Shown here piece by piece: positions 1-7,351 of a DNA stretch of 38,781 bases (its first letter is position 1; each line of letters opens with the position of its first letter). Under the pieces are notes generated by a model. The model was not told where the DNA came from. It made no database searches and saw only the letters and a list, made by a program, of their open reading frames with translations. Source of the stretch: Bryobacterales bacterium (GTDB lineage Bacteria; Acidobacteriota; Terriglobia; Bryobacterales; Bryobacteraceae); assembly GCA_003167495.1 (NCBI GenBank), contig PMSX01000189.1, positions 1 through 38,781 on the forward strand, read 5' to 3'. Both the position numbers and the translations under genes were made by a program.

Positions 1-387
1 GGGAGTTTTTGCGCTCTATAAAAATAATAGGCGGCTGTGAAAAAAATGGCCCGTTTTGGGCGGCACGCATAAGTCGTTTTTGCCGGTTGTTTTGCCGGAT
101 GAATATCGGGGTGGAATTTGGGTGTGAGGGGGAGGGTTTTGGTTTGTGAGTGGCGATGGGTACACAGGTGGTTTGAGGGTTGGTGGTTCGCATGGTTTTG
201 AGCTCCTTTGGTCTGTAAAAATTGGCGCGCCTTTGAGGTGAGGTGCAAACGCCATTCCGAGTTCAGAGTAGCGAGACGGCCGAACCTCGGGTGGGGGGAA
301 AGCTGGTAAGTTATTGAAAATGGGTGATGGAAATATTTTTATTTTTGGAAATGGCTAGCGGGAGGAGAACAACTAAGAACTTTTAGC
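1..387. other. Gene-poor left edge with no convincing gene
   Basis: No reading frame here has recognisable protein character. The short open frames are low-complexity and proline-rich or arginine-rich. The plus strand is rich in G runs and TTTGG-like tracts around 120-200 and 285-300, which gives it a composition unlike the coding region that starts at 2615. It may be the decayed end of a neighbouring gene or an intergenic repeat family. I see no tRNA, promoter or terminator that I can defend. Confidence 0.4.
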
Positions 388-417
388 CGCAGATGAAGGC
401 GGATAAACGCTGATAAA
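388..417 (+). repeat. Three tandem imperfect 10-bp units
   Basis: Three adjacent units, CGCAGATGAA, GGCGGATAAA and CGCTGATAAA, follow one another with an exact 10-bp period. They resemble the CGCAGATGAACGCGGATGAA-type dispersed repeat that recurs between genes in many environmental bacteria, as I remember it. No protein or hairpin function is visible. Confidence 0.5.
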
Positions 418-494
418 AAACGGGTTTTACGAAACGAACTTGGGTGAGGTTGCGGGCCGCCTGGGTTTGTGCGTGGCGGCGCGCCATACAGGGG

Positions 495-920
495 GCAAGC
501 AACGCCGATCTCGTTTCGCAAAAAACGCTTTTTGTTTGCCTATTTCGCCATATATTCGTCAATAAATATTGGCTTCGTTCCGCAAAAACGCCCTAAACAT
601 AGCTAACCTGTCCATTCAAACACCTTGCCAACCGCGCGCTGAACCGCCGGTGATGCCATAAACCACTTCCACACACTACGGGATCGAAGATTCTCAGCAC
701 TCACCAGCGTGATCCCTGGTCAATCCCCAGAACCTCCGGGTCAACCCATCCCGACGCCGGATTAAAGGCGTCCGCAAACCCATAGCGGCCATACGCCACC
801 CCGCCAAATTCCTCCAGCATCGTACGCAACGCGGCAGACAAATTTTCGGAGCAAACATCAGCGATCCGCCCGCTGCGCAAGGCACCACCGTGCCATCCAG
901 ATCGCATCGGACGCTTTCCA
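495..920 (-). repeat. Copy 1 of a ~425-bp duplication (second copy at ~2512-2935)
   Basis: This block aligns almost base for base with ~2512-2935. It covers the last ~105 codons of the glucoamylase gene, its stop codon, and ~110 bp downstream, including two similar segments of the form TCGTTTCGCAAAAAACGC. By eye, identity over the coding part is around nine bases in ten. Similarity fades to the left of ~495 and stops abruptly at ~920. The copies are in the same orientation, about 2.0 kb apart start to start. Confidence 0.85.
603..920 (-). pseudogene. Decayed 3' fragment of a glucoamylase-like gene
   Basis: The minus strand encodes a copy of the C-terminal ~105 residues of the intact glucoamylase at 2615-3895. 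Shared stretches include DLDGTVVPCAAGGSLMFAPK, YGRYGFADAFNPASGWVDPE and VLGIDQG. It lacks the remaining three quarters of the gene, including the Tat signal. Two single-base deletions relative to the intact copy break the frame: CCCTTGG has become CCCTGG near 717, and GCAGGCAAACAAA has become GCGGCAGACAAA near 832. The stop lies at 603-605. It is therefore a non-functional relic of a duplication. Confidence 0.85.
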
Positions 921-1061
921 TCACATCTCTCCATCCCCATACGCATTAAAAAATAGCGTTGCCCGTTGCAAACTTTCCACAATGGGACCTCCGCAACGCA
1001 GCCACTTCATGATAACCGCGTGTTTCGACGTGAACGCTTCTCCCTGCTACGCTCGATCAAG

Positions 1062-1398
1062 ATGAAATTGCCCGGAGGAGAGCGGGCGATGGTGGACATC
1101 GTCAAACGCGAGTACCGCTTGAATCCGCTGCATCCCCGCGGACGCCACAGGGCGCGTATGTTCGCCTCTGCTTTGAACCTGCATCAGGATGATGCTGAAT
1201 TTCTGAGACTGCGGCTGCTTGAAGCGGCACTGGTCAGCGATTGCCGGCTTGGGGGAAGAAGATGAATATGGGCAACGATACTCTTTAGACTTGGAGTGCG
1301 TAAGAGGAAGCCGCCGAGCACTTGTCAGAAGCGCTTGGATCGTCTTGAAGGCCGAAGACTTCCCCAGACTTTTGACTTGTTATGTACTATCAGAGTAG
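1062..1398 (+). pseudogene. DUF6883-like protein gene, frameshifted at a G5 run
   Basis: Starting at ATG 1062 the first frame reads MKLPGGERAMVDIVKREY, then LNPLHPRGRHRARMFASAL and FLRLRLLEAALVSD, which fits the small DUF6883 family as I recall it (NPxHPRGRHKARVFxSALGL). The frame stops at 1263-1265. The adjacent frame continues the same protein with EDEYGQRYSLDLE, ALVRSAWIVLKAEDFPRLL and TCYVLSE, ending at TAG 1396-1398. Removing one G from GGGGG at 1251-1255 restores one frame of about 111 residues. It is either a young pseudogene or a sequencing or assembly error. A short upstream frame from ATG 1008 ends in an ATGA overlap with this start, perhaps the remnant of a partner gene. Family members are small, often sit in pairs and have no settled function. 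Confidence 0.75.
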
Positions 1399-2228
1399 GT
1401 TCAAATGGCTGAACACTACGCCGCTTAGCTTAGTACACGATTTCAGAAGTTCGATCACGTATTCCGGAACCGCTTGCTGATGATGAAAACACTCCTGTTA
1501 CCACGCACGACCTCCAGCCGAGCCGTGGGCGGGGAACGAGCGGTTGTTCGATGCCGGCTCGCCAAACGCATTTTCAAAGAAGCGGCTGCGCCGATAGACG
1601 TTAGCGTACTCATGGCCCGTCCCATTTAGGCTTCACAATCCAGCGCCCAAAGGCCATCACAAACCTAGCAAAACTATTTTCTCGTCTTACTAAGCTCAAA
1701 CTAAACCGCTTACCCGTTCCCCGGTCCACGATTCCATCTCACACAATCCCGGCGCGCGCTACTTTCAGACCAGTTAGCGGCGGTCGTGTCTGCCGGCGTC
1801 TTCCTGCGTTTCTGCGGATCGCGCCCCTTCCGCCCGACCCGGGGCAACCCGGTTCAGATCGTTGACAATCGAATATTTCGCGTTCGGGCTTCCCACGTCA
1901 AGCCATTGGGGCCGTGTTTTTTCGGGGACGGAAAAATAGGGAACCCGTTCGCATTGTGAGACTCCGTACCTCTCCGTCCGTTAAAACAACGCGTTGCCGT
2001 TCGAAGCTTCCCGAAATCAGACTTAATCGGCCAATGTCTGCCCGATTTTGCGTGAAGCCTCAGCGTATCTCGCAAGGCTGCGCAGGACCCATTCTGCATT
2101 GAATAAGCTCGAACGAAAAAGAAAAACAAACTCCTATCCATCGGTTGGGGAGCGCCTCTCACCGGCGCCCCTCTATGTCCCGTCGGGCCTTCCCCTCGAG
2201 CCATTGGGTTCTCACTAAAATACAAACG
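1399..2228. other. Long non-coding or degenerate stretch
   Basis: About 830 bp without a gene I can support. A 123-residue open frame on the minus strand (1854-2225) shows no domain, is rich in Arg and Gly and has a run of five Phe from an A-rich tract. I treat it as chance. No tRNA cloverleaf, rRNA stretch or terminal inverted repeats were found. The position between two copies of a duplication suggests inserted or rearranged DNA. Confidence 0.45.
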
Positions 2229-2309
2229 CGACCGCGCCGAATCAATGATTTACAGAGGTCCATCTTAAAGGGGGTCAGACACCATTAACCCCACGACCGC
2301 GCCGAATCA
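2229..2309. repeat. Direct repeat of CGACCGCGCCGAATCA around a GGGGTCAGACAC core
   Basis: The 16-mer CGACCGCGCCGAATCA occurs at 2229-2244 and again at 2294-2309. The match continues imperfectly for about 13 bp (ATGATTTACAGAG against ACGATTTGCGAAG). Between the copies lies AAAGGGGGTCAGACACC (2267-2283). GGGGTCAGAC-type sequences often accompany REP/RAYT-type elements in environmental bacteria, from memory. No transposase is present, so this would be a solo or decayed element. Confidence 0.5.
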
Positions 2310-2511
2310 ACGATTTGCGAAGTTAGGTGCCGCCTTTCGGGAAGAGGATTGGCGGTGGAATTTTCATCCCAAGGGGTGAGCGGCCCCGCTCATAGGTGAT
2401 TCGTATTTGCGAACCTCCCAGCCGACCTGAGCGGCGGCTCGAACTCCAGGCTTGGGTTTGTTTTTGCAAAGCCGTCATCGTCTCCGCGATTTGGGTTCGA
2501 AGCGCAAAAAC

Positions 2512-2935
2512 GGCCAAGCACGCAATCTCGTTTCGCAAAAAACGCTTTTCCTTCGCCTATTTCGCCAGTCCTTCGCCAATCAATTTGGCTTCGTTCCGTA
2601 AAAACGCCCTAAACCTAACCTATCCACTCAAACACCTTGCCAACCGCGCGCTGAATCGCCGGCGATGCCATAAACCACTTCCACACACTACGGGATCGAA
2701 GATTCTCAGCACTCACCAGCGTGATCCCTTGGTCAATCCCCAGAACCTCCGGATCAACCCACCCCGACGCAGGATTAAAGGCGTCCGCGAACCCATAACG
2801 GCCGTACGCCACCTCGCCAAATTCCTCCTGCATCGTACGCAACGCAGGCAAACAAATTTTCGGAGCAAACATCAGCGATCCGCCCGCCGCGCAAGGCACC
2901 ACCGTGCCATCCAGATCCCGTCTCGGACGCTTTTC
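2512..2935 (-). repeat. Copy 2 of the ~425-bp duplication, 3' end of the intact glucoamylase gene
   Basis: This is the partner of ~495-920. It comprises the last ~105 codons of the intact glucoamylase gene plus ~100 bp downstream. The frame is uninterrupted here, so this is the parental or still-functional copy. Confidence 0.85.
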
Positions 2936-3895
2936 GCCCCACCCACCCCAGATCACGTACCCGATACTGCTGTCGGAAGGCGTCACCCCCCAGAGGTCTT
3001 TTGAAAAATCGGAGTACAAGCTACGTAAACTCAAACAGTACTCTCGGTGAGCGTAAGTCGCCACAATCGAATTATCGAAATAGTTAATTCCATAAGGCGG
3101 CCCATCGCGCAGCTGAGAGAGATCCAAGTAAGCTTGTGGAAATTGATGCGTGAAAATAGGTCCGCGGCCCACCCATCCGTAGTTCCCAAATACAATCGGG
3201 TCGCGCGCGAAGCGAAACCATGTCTCCGTAGGGATCGAACTCATTGGTGAGCCGAGCGCCAAGATGTGCAGTAGAACGTTTTCTCGATAATTCGCCCAGA
3301 CTGGCCGCAAGAAACCCGATTCCGGTTTCCATGCCATCCTCAAAAGTCCCGACTTTACATCCAGCATCCACGCAAAGTTCACTCGCTCATAAATTTGTTG
3401 TGCCAGCCGGTATATCTCGTCGTCTCCGGCGAAGCACTGCTGGGCAGTCAGCGCCCCCGCCAGCAGCAATGCCGTGTCAATGGTAGATAACTCACAGTTC
3501 CATACCCGTTCACCGTTCTTCCGATTGACGAAGTGGTAATACCAACCGAACTGATGCGCCTGCTCGAGCGCCAGATGCCGCAGCGTGGCGCGCACCCGTT
3601 CGCGCGCGATGTTACCCTGTATCCAATTCCGCCGCGAAGCTATGCAACATGCCGTCAGAGCGAATCCCGTTGCGGCCATGCTCGCCACATCCAGCGAATG
3701 ACTCACGCGCTGATGTCCATCTACCGCGGCTCGATCAAGCACTAGCCCCGTATGCGGGTCCGCCTGCTCCCAAAAATAGAGGAACGCCCGCCGCGAAAGG
3801 TCGTCAAGGAAGTGGTCGTCATCGTTGGGCAGCGTGGCCACCACCGCCGCCTGCAAGAACGCACGTCTCGAAATGCCCGCCACAGTCGCCAGCAT
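2615..3895 (-). CDS. Tat-exported glucoamylase-like glycoside hydrolase (GH144-type domain)
   Basis: A 426-residue protein. The N-terminus carries a twin-arginine export motif (SRRAFLQ, residues 9-15) and a hydrophobic stretch. The mature part begins with DDLSRRAFLYFWEQADPHTG, characteristic of the glucoamylase/GH144 (alpha,alpha)6-barrel domain. Further family features are RNGERVWNCELSTIDTALLL, the WANYREN segment, FTHQFPQAYLDL, YFDNSIVATYAHREYCL, and the C-terminal YGRYGFADAFNP. Known members act on beta-1,2-glucan or other glucans. The substrate here cannot be told. Folding in the cytoplasm before Tat export and a periplasmic site of action are likely. It is transcribed away from the SIMPL gene at 3924, with 28 bp between the two starts. 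Its 3' end is duplicated upstream at ~495-920. Confidence 0.85.
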   Translation of the reverse strand: MLATVAGISRRAFLQAAVVATLPNDDDHFLDDLSRRAFLYFWEQADPHTGLVLDRAAVDGHQRVSHSLDVASMAATGFALTACCIASRRNWIQGNIARERVRATLRHLALEQAHQFGWYYHFVNRKNGERVWNCELSTIDTALLLAGALTAQQCFAGDDEIYRLAQQIYERVNFAWMLDVKSGLLRMAWKPESGFLRPVWANYRENVLLHILALGSPMSSIPTETWFRFARDPIVFGNYGWVGRGPIFTHQFPQAYLDLSQLRDGPPYGINYFDNSIVATYAHREYCLSLRSLYSDFSKDLWGVTPSDSSIGYVIWGGWGEKRPRRDLDGTVVPCAAGGSLMFAPKICLPALRTMQEEFGEVAYGRYGFADAFNPASGWVDPEVLGIDQGITLVSAENLRSRSVWKWFMASPAIQRAVGKVFEWIG

Positions 3896-3923
3896 AGCGC
3901 CCGCATCATCGTAAACTTGTAGC

Positions 3924-4634
3924 GTGCTTCGGAACTCTCTCGTCCTATCGGTCTGTTGCTTGCTGCCGCTGGCCGCTCAAAGCAAGCGCGCTGCGGACGA
4001 GCCCACCACTCTAATGGTCCATGGCGAAGCCACTGTCTCTGTGGAGCCCGATATCGCTCAGCTGGACGTGGGAGTTTTGTCGCAAGCAGAGACTTCCCAG
4101 GCCGCTGCTGACCAAAACTCCGCCAAGTCGAAACAGTTTGTGAGTCAGTTGCAGCGGCTGATCTCTCCTGCCGGTATCAACTCAGTCAGTCTCTCCATTA
4201 ACCCCAACTACCGCTATCCGAAAGATGGTGGGGCTGCTGTGATCGCCGGATACACCGCCAGTAACACTGTTCGGCTCACCGTTACCGATCTCTCCCAACT
4301 CCGCAACGTCATTGAAACCGCCACGCAGGCGGGCGCAAGCAGCATCAACCGTCTCACCTTCGATCTAAAAGACGAAAAGGCCGCCCGCGCGCGTGCATTA
4401 GCGCAAGCCGCCAGCCAAGCTCAGTCCGGCGCCGATGCGCTGGCATCGTCGCTGAAGCTTCGTATCGGCAAATTAATCCGCGTGGAAGAAGTGCAACCCG
4501 TTGTCATCTCGCCGGCCCGCGAAGTCGAAGCATCCGCCCTTAAAGAAGCGCTGCCCGACCAAGCCGCCATTGCTCCGGGCACCATTCAGATTCACGCCAG
4601 CGTCAATCTCGTTTACGCAGCTTACCAGCGGTAG
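3924..4634 (+). CDS. SIMPL-domain (DUF541) periplasmic protein
   Basis: A 236-residue protein starting at GTG 3924, with a signal peptide (LVLSVCCLLPLAAQ) and then the SIMPL/DUF541 domain over nearly the whole mature chain. Typical features are the opening MVHGEATVSVEPDIAQLDVG, the central IAGYTASNTVRLTVTDLSQL followed by a helix-strand repeat, and the closing strand PGTIQIHASVNLVYA. Proteins of this family are secreted or periplasmic. Some are linked to oxidative stress or outer-membrane assembly, but most have no defined role. It appears monocistronic and diverges from the glucoamylase gene, so both promoters must lie within the short gap at 3896-3923 or inside the opposing 5' ends. Confidence 0.85.
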   Translation: MLRNSLVLSVCCLLPLAAQSKRAADEPTTLMVHGEATVSVEPDIAQLDVGVLSQAETSQAAADQNSAKSKQFVSQLQRLISPAGINSVSLSINPNYRYPKDGGAAVIAGYTASNTVRLTVTDLSQLRNVIETATQAGASSINRLTFDLKDEKAARARALAQAASQAQSGADALASSLKLRIGKLIRVEEVQPVVISPAREVEASALKEALPDQAAIAPGTIQIHASVNLVYAAYQR

Positions 4635-4655
4635 CGGAAAACTCCACTTCGCCGT

Positions 4656-5084
4656 CTACGCTTTCGCTGGCCGTTTGAAACTCACAATGTTCTCCCACTC
4701 GCTCGCGTCCGATCGCGCGACTACAGCCGTCACTGGCTCCTTGTCACTCATATTGAACACTTCGTGCGGTACGCCTGGCTCAATAAAGATGAAGTCACCC
4801 GCTTCATTCTCTAGCATATGTTCCAGCGCTGGGCCGTATTCATGCCGCACCCGTCCCGCCAGGATATAAAGCATCACCTCAAAGTCAACATGGATATGTG
4901 CATAAGCCACACCGCCGGGCGGAATGGTGGCCACGTTCATCGATAATTTCTTCGCTCCCACATTCCTCCCGGACAAGCCTGCCTTGTAGCGAATACCGTT
5001 CCACCCTCGCACATTGCCGCTGCTGCGGATGGTGAATATCCCGTCGGCGCCTTCAACCTTGCCGAATTCTGCTCCGTTTTCCAT
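4656..5084 (-). CDS. Small cupin-fold protein
   Basis: A 142-residue single-domain cupin. Motif 1 is visible as AHIHVDFEVMLYILAGRVRH (His, His, Glu and Gly in the expected order) and motif 2 as GDFIFIEPGVPHEVFNMSD (Gly, Pro, His). These residues normally bind one divalent metal. The N-terminus (WNGIRYKAGLSGRN) forms the strand before the barrel. The reaction is not readable, since cupins of this size include isomerases, dioxygenases and sugar- or auxin-binding proteins. It is divergent from the ArsR gene at 5147, and both share the 62-bp gap containing the palindrome at 5120-5135, so the two may be co-regulated. Confidence 0.85.
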   Translation of the reverse strand: MENGAEFGKVEGADGIFTIRSSGNVRGWNGIRYKAGLSGRNVGAKKLSMNVATIPPGGVAYAHIHVDFEVMLYILAGRVRHEYGPALEHMLENEAGDFIFIEPGVPHEVFNMSDKEPVTAVVARSDASEWENIVSFKRPAKA

Positions 5085-5108
5085 GCAACTATCTTTGCAT
5101 TTCTTCCC

Positions 5109-5137
5109 TTGACAAATAGTTTAGTTATAACTAAAAT
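5109..5137 (+). promoter_or_regulatory. Sigma70-like promoter of the ArsR/SRPBCC operon
   Basis: A perfect TTGACA at 5109-5114 and TAAAAT at 5132-5137 are separated by exactly 17 bp. Transcription would start near 5144-5147, at or just before the ATG at 5147, which implies a leaderless or nearly leaderless mRNA. No Shine-Dalgarno sequence precedes the ATG, which agrees. Confidence 0.65.
5120..5135. promoter_or_regulatory. 16-bp perfect palindrome, probable ArsR-family operator
   Basis: TTTAGTTATAACTAAA reads the same on both strands with no spacer. It fills the spacer and overlaps the -10 box of the promoter at 5109-5137, so a bound dimer would block RNA polymerase. ArsR-family repressors usually bind such AT-rich dyads at their own promoter. 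The site also lies 36-51 bp upstream of the divergent cupin start. Confidence 0.6.
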
Positions 5138-5146
5138 ATAAAATGG

Positions 5147-5500
5147 ATGGAAGCCGCTGTACTCGATGCGATCGCCTCACCACGCCGCCGCGAGATTCTA
5201 CGCTTGGTGTGGCACCAGGAGCAAACCGCGGGCGCCATTCACCGGGCGATGCCGGATGTTACCTTCGGTGCAGTTTCGCTTCAACTCCAGTTGTTGGTTA
5301 AGGCTGGGTTGGTAGAGGCGCGCACACAACAGCGCAATCGGTTCTACCTCGCTCGCCCGGCGGCTCTCGGCCCGGCCGCCGAAATCCTCGAAAGCATGTG
5401 GGACGACGCTTTGTGGAAGCTTAAGCTCGCCGCTGAGTTGGAAGAAACGCGGCGGGGGCCCAAGCGTACCAAAAAACGCAGTAAGAAAAAAGGATTGTAA
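5147..5500 (+). CDS. ArsR-family winged-helix regulator
   Basis: A 117-residue DNA-binding protein. Residues ~2-85 form the winged helix: DAIASPRRREILRLVW opens helix 1-2, GAIHRAMPDVTFGAVSLQLQ is the helix-turn-helix, and VEARTQQRNRFYLAR is the wing. There are no Cys residues, so it is not a thiol metal sensor. The tail is very basic (GPKRTKKRSKKK). It belongs to the subgroup that partners an SRPBCC/AHSA1 gene, here 6 bp downstream at 5507, as in SdpR-like pairs. Autoregulation through the palindrome at 5120-5135 is likely. Start 5147 keeps the conserved first helix; an ATG at 5143 is in another frame. Confidence 0.85.
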   Translation: MEAAVLDAIASPRRREILRLVWHQEQTAGAIHRAMPDVTFGAVSLQLQLLVKAGLVEARTQQRNRFYLARPAALGPAAEILESMWDDALWKLKLAAELEETRRGPKRTKKRSKKKGL

Positions 5501-5506
5501 GGAACT

Positions 5507-6283
5507 ATGCAGGAATTGCCATACCACCTCGACCGGACCGTTGTCATCAACGCTAAGCCGGCCACCGTTTTTGAATTTCTCACCGATAGTGGACGCTGGG
5601 CGTCTTGGTGGGGCGCCGGCTCAACCATAGATGCCAGACCGGGAGGCAAGGTGTACATTCGCCATGCGAACGGAATAGAGTCAGTGGGCGAGGTGTTGGA
5701 AGTTCATCCTCCTGAACACATCGCTTTCACTTACGGCTTTGCAACCGGCAAGCCGATCCCACCCGGCAGTTCCCGCGTGACAATCCGGCTTGAGCCGCAC
5801 GACTCCGGCACGCGCCTTCATCTCCTGCATGAATTCGGCGACGCTGCCGTACGCGATGAACACGTGCAAGGCTGGCGCTTTCAGCTTTCGGTGTTTAGTA
5901 ACGTTGTGGCTAACGAAGTACACGCCGATGCCGCGAATACAGTGGATGCCTGGTTTGAAGCCTGGGTCATCACAGACGCTCAAACGCGCGACGACAAGCT
6001 TGCCGGTATCGTCTCGCCTGGTATCCGTTTTCGCGATCGCTTCAGTCTGCTCGACGGCGTGGCCGATCTGTCTGCCCATATTGGCGCATCGCACCGGTTT
6101 ATGCCGGGTATCAGCCTGCGGCGAAAAGGAGATGTCCGCCACTGCCAGGGAACGGTCCTCGCTGAGTGGGTTGCGGCCGGCGCCGATGGCCAAGAGCGGA
6201 TGAGTGGCATCAGCGTCCTCACGCTCCGGCCTGACGGAAAAATCGATTCAGTGACGGGTTTCACCAACCCGCCCCAGACGTGA
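5507..6283 (+). CDS. SRPBCC (AHSA1-like) domain fused to a SnoaL-like domain
   Basis: A 258-residue protein. Residues ~5-140 are an AHSA1/START-type SRPBCC domain: LDRTVVINAKPATVFEFLTD, the WASWWG motif, RPGGKVYIRHANG, and the strand HIAFTYGF, ending in the C-terminal helix QGWRFQLSVF. Residues ~145-258 look like a second ligand-binding cone of the SnoaL/NTF2-like fold (DAWFEAWVITDAQTRDDKL, FRDRFSLLDGVADLSAHI, LRPDGKIDSVTGF). It is preceded by a good ribosome site (AAGGA) 6 bp after the ArsR stop and is surely co-transcribed with it. The ligand is unknown. The ArsR/SRPBCC pairing suggests a small hydrophobic molecule or a stress response, but this is inference. Confidence 0.8.
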   Translation: MQELPYHLDRTVVINAKPATVFEFLTDSGRWASWWGAGSTIDARPGGKVYIRHANGIESVGEVLEVHPPEHIAFTYGFATGKPIPPGSSRVTIRLEPHDSGTRLHLLHEFGDAAVRDEHVQGWRFQLSVFSNVVANEVHADAANTVDAWFEAWVITDAQTRDDKLAGIVSPGIRFRDRFSLLDGVADLSAHIGASHRFMPGISLRRKGDVRHCQGTVLAEWVAAGADGQERMSGISVLTLRPDGKIDSVTGFTNPPQT

Positions 6284-6313
6284 CCCTCGGGCGATTCGAT
6301 ACCATCTCTATTG

Positions 6314-7351
6314 ATGAAAGCTCTGTTGCTCACCGAATACAGCAAACTGGAAATGGCCGACCTCCCGGTCCCTCAACCAGCCCCCGAAGAAGTCCTCATC
6401 CGCGTCGAAGCCTGCGGCATCTGCGGCAGCGACGTTCATGGCTACGACGGCAGTTCCGGCCGCCGCATTCCGCCTCTAGTCATGGGCCACGAGGCCGCCG
6501 GCACGATCGAGTCAGTTGGCTCCGCTGTGAGCAACTTCCGCAAAGGTGACCGCGTTACCTTTGATTCCACCATCTATTGCGGCGAGTGTGAATACTGCCG
6601 CAAAGGCGCCATGAATCTCTGCGGCCACCGCGAGGTACTCGGCGTCTCTACTACTGAATTCCGCCGCGCGGGCGCTTTTGCGGATTACGTTGTCGTTCCA
6701 GCGCGCGTGTTGTACTCGCTTCCCGCCAGCGTTTCATTTGCCGAAGCCGCTATGGTCGAGCCTCTCGCCGTTGCCGTTCACGCCCTCGCCGTGAGTGATA
6801 TTGCCAAAGGCAGCACGGCGCTGGTCGTCGGTGCTGGCATGATCGGTCTCCTCGTTCTCCAATCGCTCAAAGAAGCCGGCTGTTCGCAAATCATCGTTTC
6901 TGATATTGACGACACACGCTTGAAACTCGCTCGCGACTTAGGCGCAACCGCCACAGTCAATGCCAAAACCAGCGATGCCGTCGCCGAAGTTAAAAGGCTT
7001 ACCAATGGCGCAGGGGTAGACATTGCTCTCGAAGCCGTTGGCAGTACTCCCACCATCAAAGCGGCCATCGAAAGCGTCAAGAGGGGCGGCACTGTCACTT
7101 TGATTGGCAACATTGCGCCCAGTGTTGAAATTCCTCTGCAAGTGGTCGTCAGCCGCCAGATCCGCCTGCAAGGTTCAGCCGCTTCTGCCGGCGAATATCC
7201 GCAAGCCATTGACCTTATTGCGCGCGGAGCTGTCACCGTCAAGCCGCTCATTAGTGCCGTCGCGCCGCTCGAAGAAGGCGCGCAATGGTTCACCCGCTTG
7301 CACAATCGCGAAGCCAATCTAATGAAAGTCGTGTTGACTCCCAAACTGTAA
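6314..7351 (+). CDS. Zinc-dependent medium-chain alcohol/sugar-alcohol dehydrogenase
   Basis: A 345-residue MDR dehydrogenase of the sorbitol/threonine dehydrogenase type. Catalytic zinc ligands are C37 (CGICGSDVH) with H59 and E60 (MGHEAAG). Structural zinc ligands are C89, C92, C95 and C103 (YCGECEYCRKGAMNLC). The NAD(P)-binding Rossmann motif VVGAGMIGLL lies at about 167-176, and the Asp after strand 2 (VSDID) favours NAD. ATG 6314 follows a TTG at 6311. The stop overlaps the ATG of the SDR at 7351 (TAATG), so the two are translationally coupled and likely act on the same substrate, presumably a polyol or sugar acid. Confidence 0.88.
   Translation: MKALLLTEYSKLEMADLPVPQPAPEEVLIRVEACGICGSDVHGYDGSSGRRIPPLVMGHEAAGTIESVGSAVSNFRKGDRVTFDSTIYCGECEYCRKGAMNLCGHREVLGVSTTEFRRAGAFADYVVVPARVLYSLPASVSFAEAAMVEPLAVAVHALAVSDIAKGSTALVVGAGMIGLLVLQSLKEAGCSQIIVSDIDDTRLKLARDLGATATVNAKTSDAVAEVKRLTNGAGVDIALEAVGSTPTIKAAIESVKRGGTVTLIGNIAPSVEIPLQVVVSRQIRLQGSAASAGEYPQAIDLIARGAVTVKPLISAVAPLEEGAQWFTRLHNREANLMKVVLTPKL

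Noticed and set aside
120..200. G-quadruplex candidate in the G-rich left edge
   Set aside because: Runs of three or more G are too far apart (loops above 20 nt) for a standard quadruplex.
966..1061. N-terminal extension of the DUF6883-like gene
   Set aside because: The 32 extra residues do not match the family, which begins at the MKLPGG encoded at 1062.
1380..1500. Possible tRNA near a GGTTCAAAT sequence
   Set aside because: No acceptor stem, anticodon arm or matching T-arm could be drawn.
1854..2225. A 123-codon open frame on the minus strand
   Set aside because: Composition is Arg/Gly-rich with a Phe run, no motif was recognised, and the region is otherwise non-coding.
2396..3004. A 202-codon open frame on the plus strand
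   Set aside because: It is antisense to the glucoamylase gene and has a basic, low-information translation.
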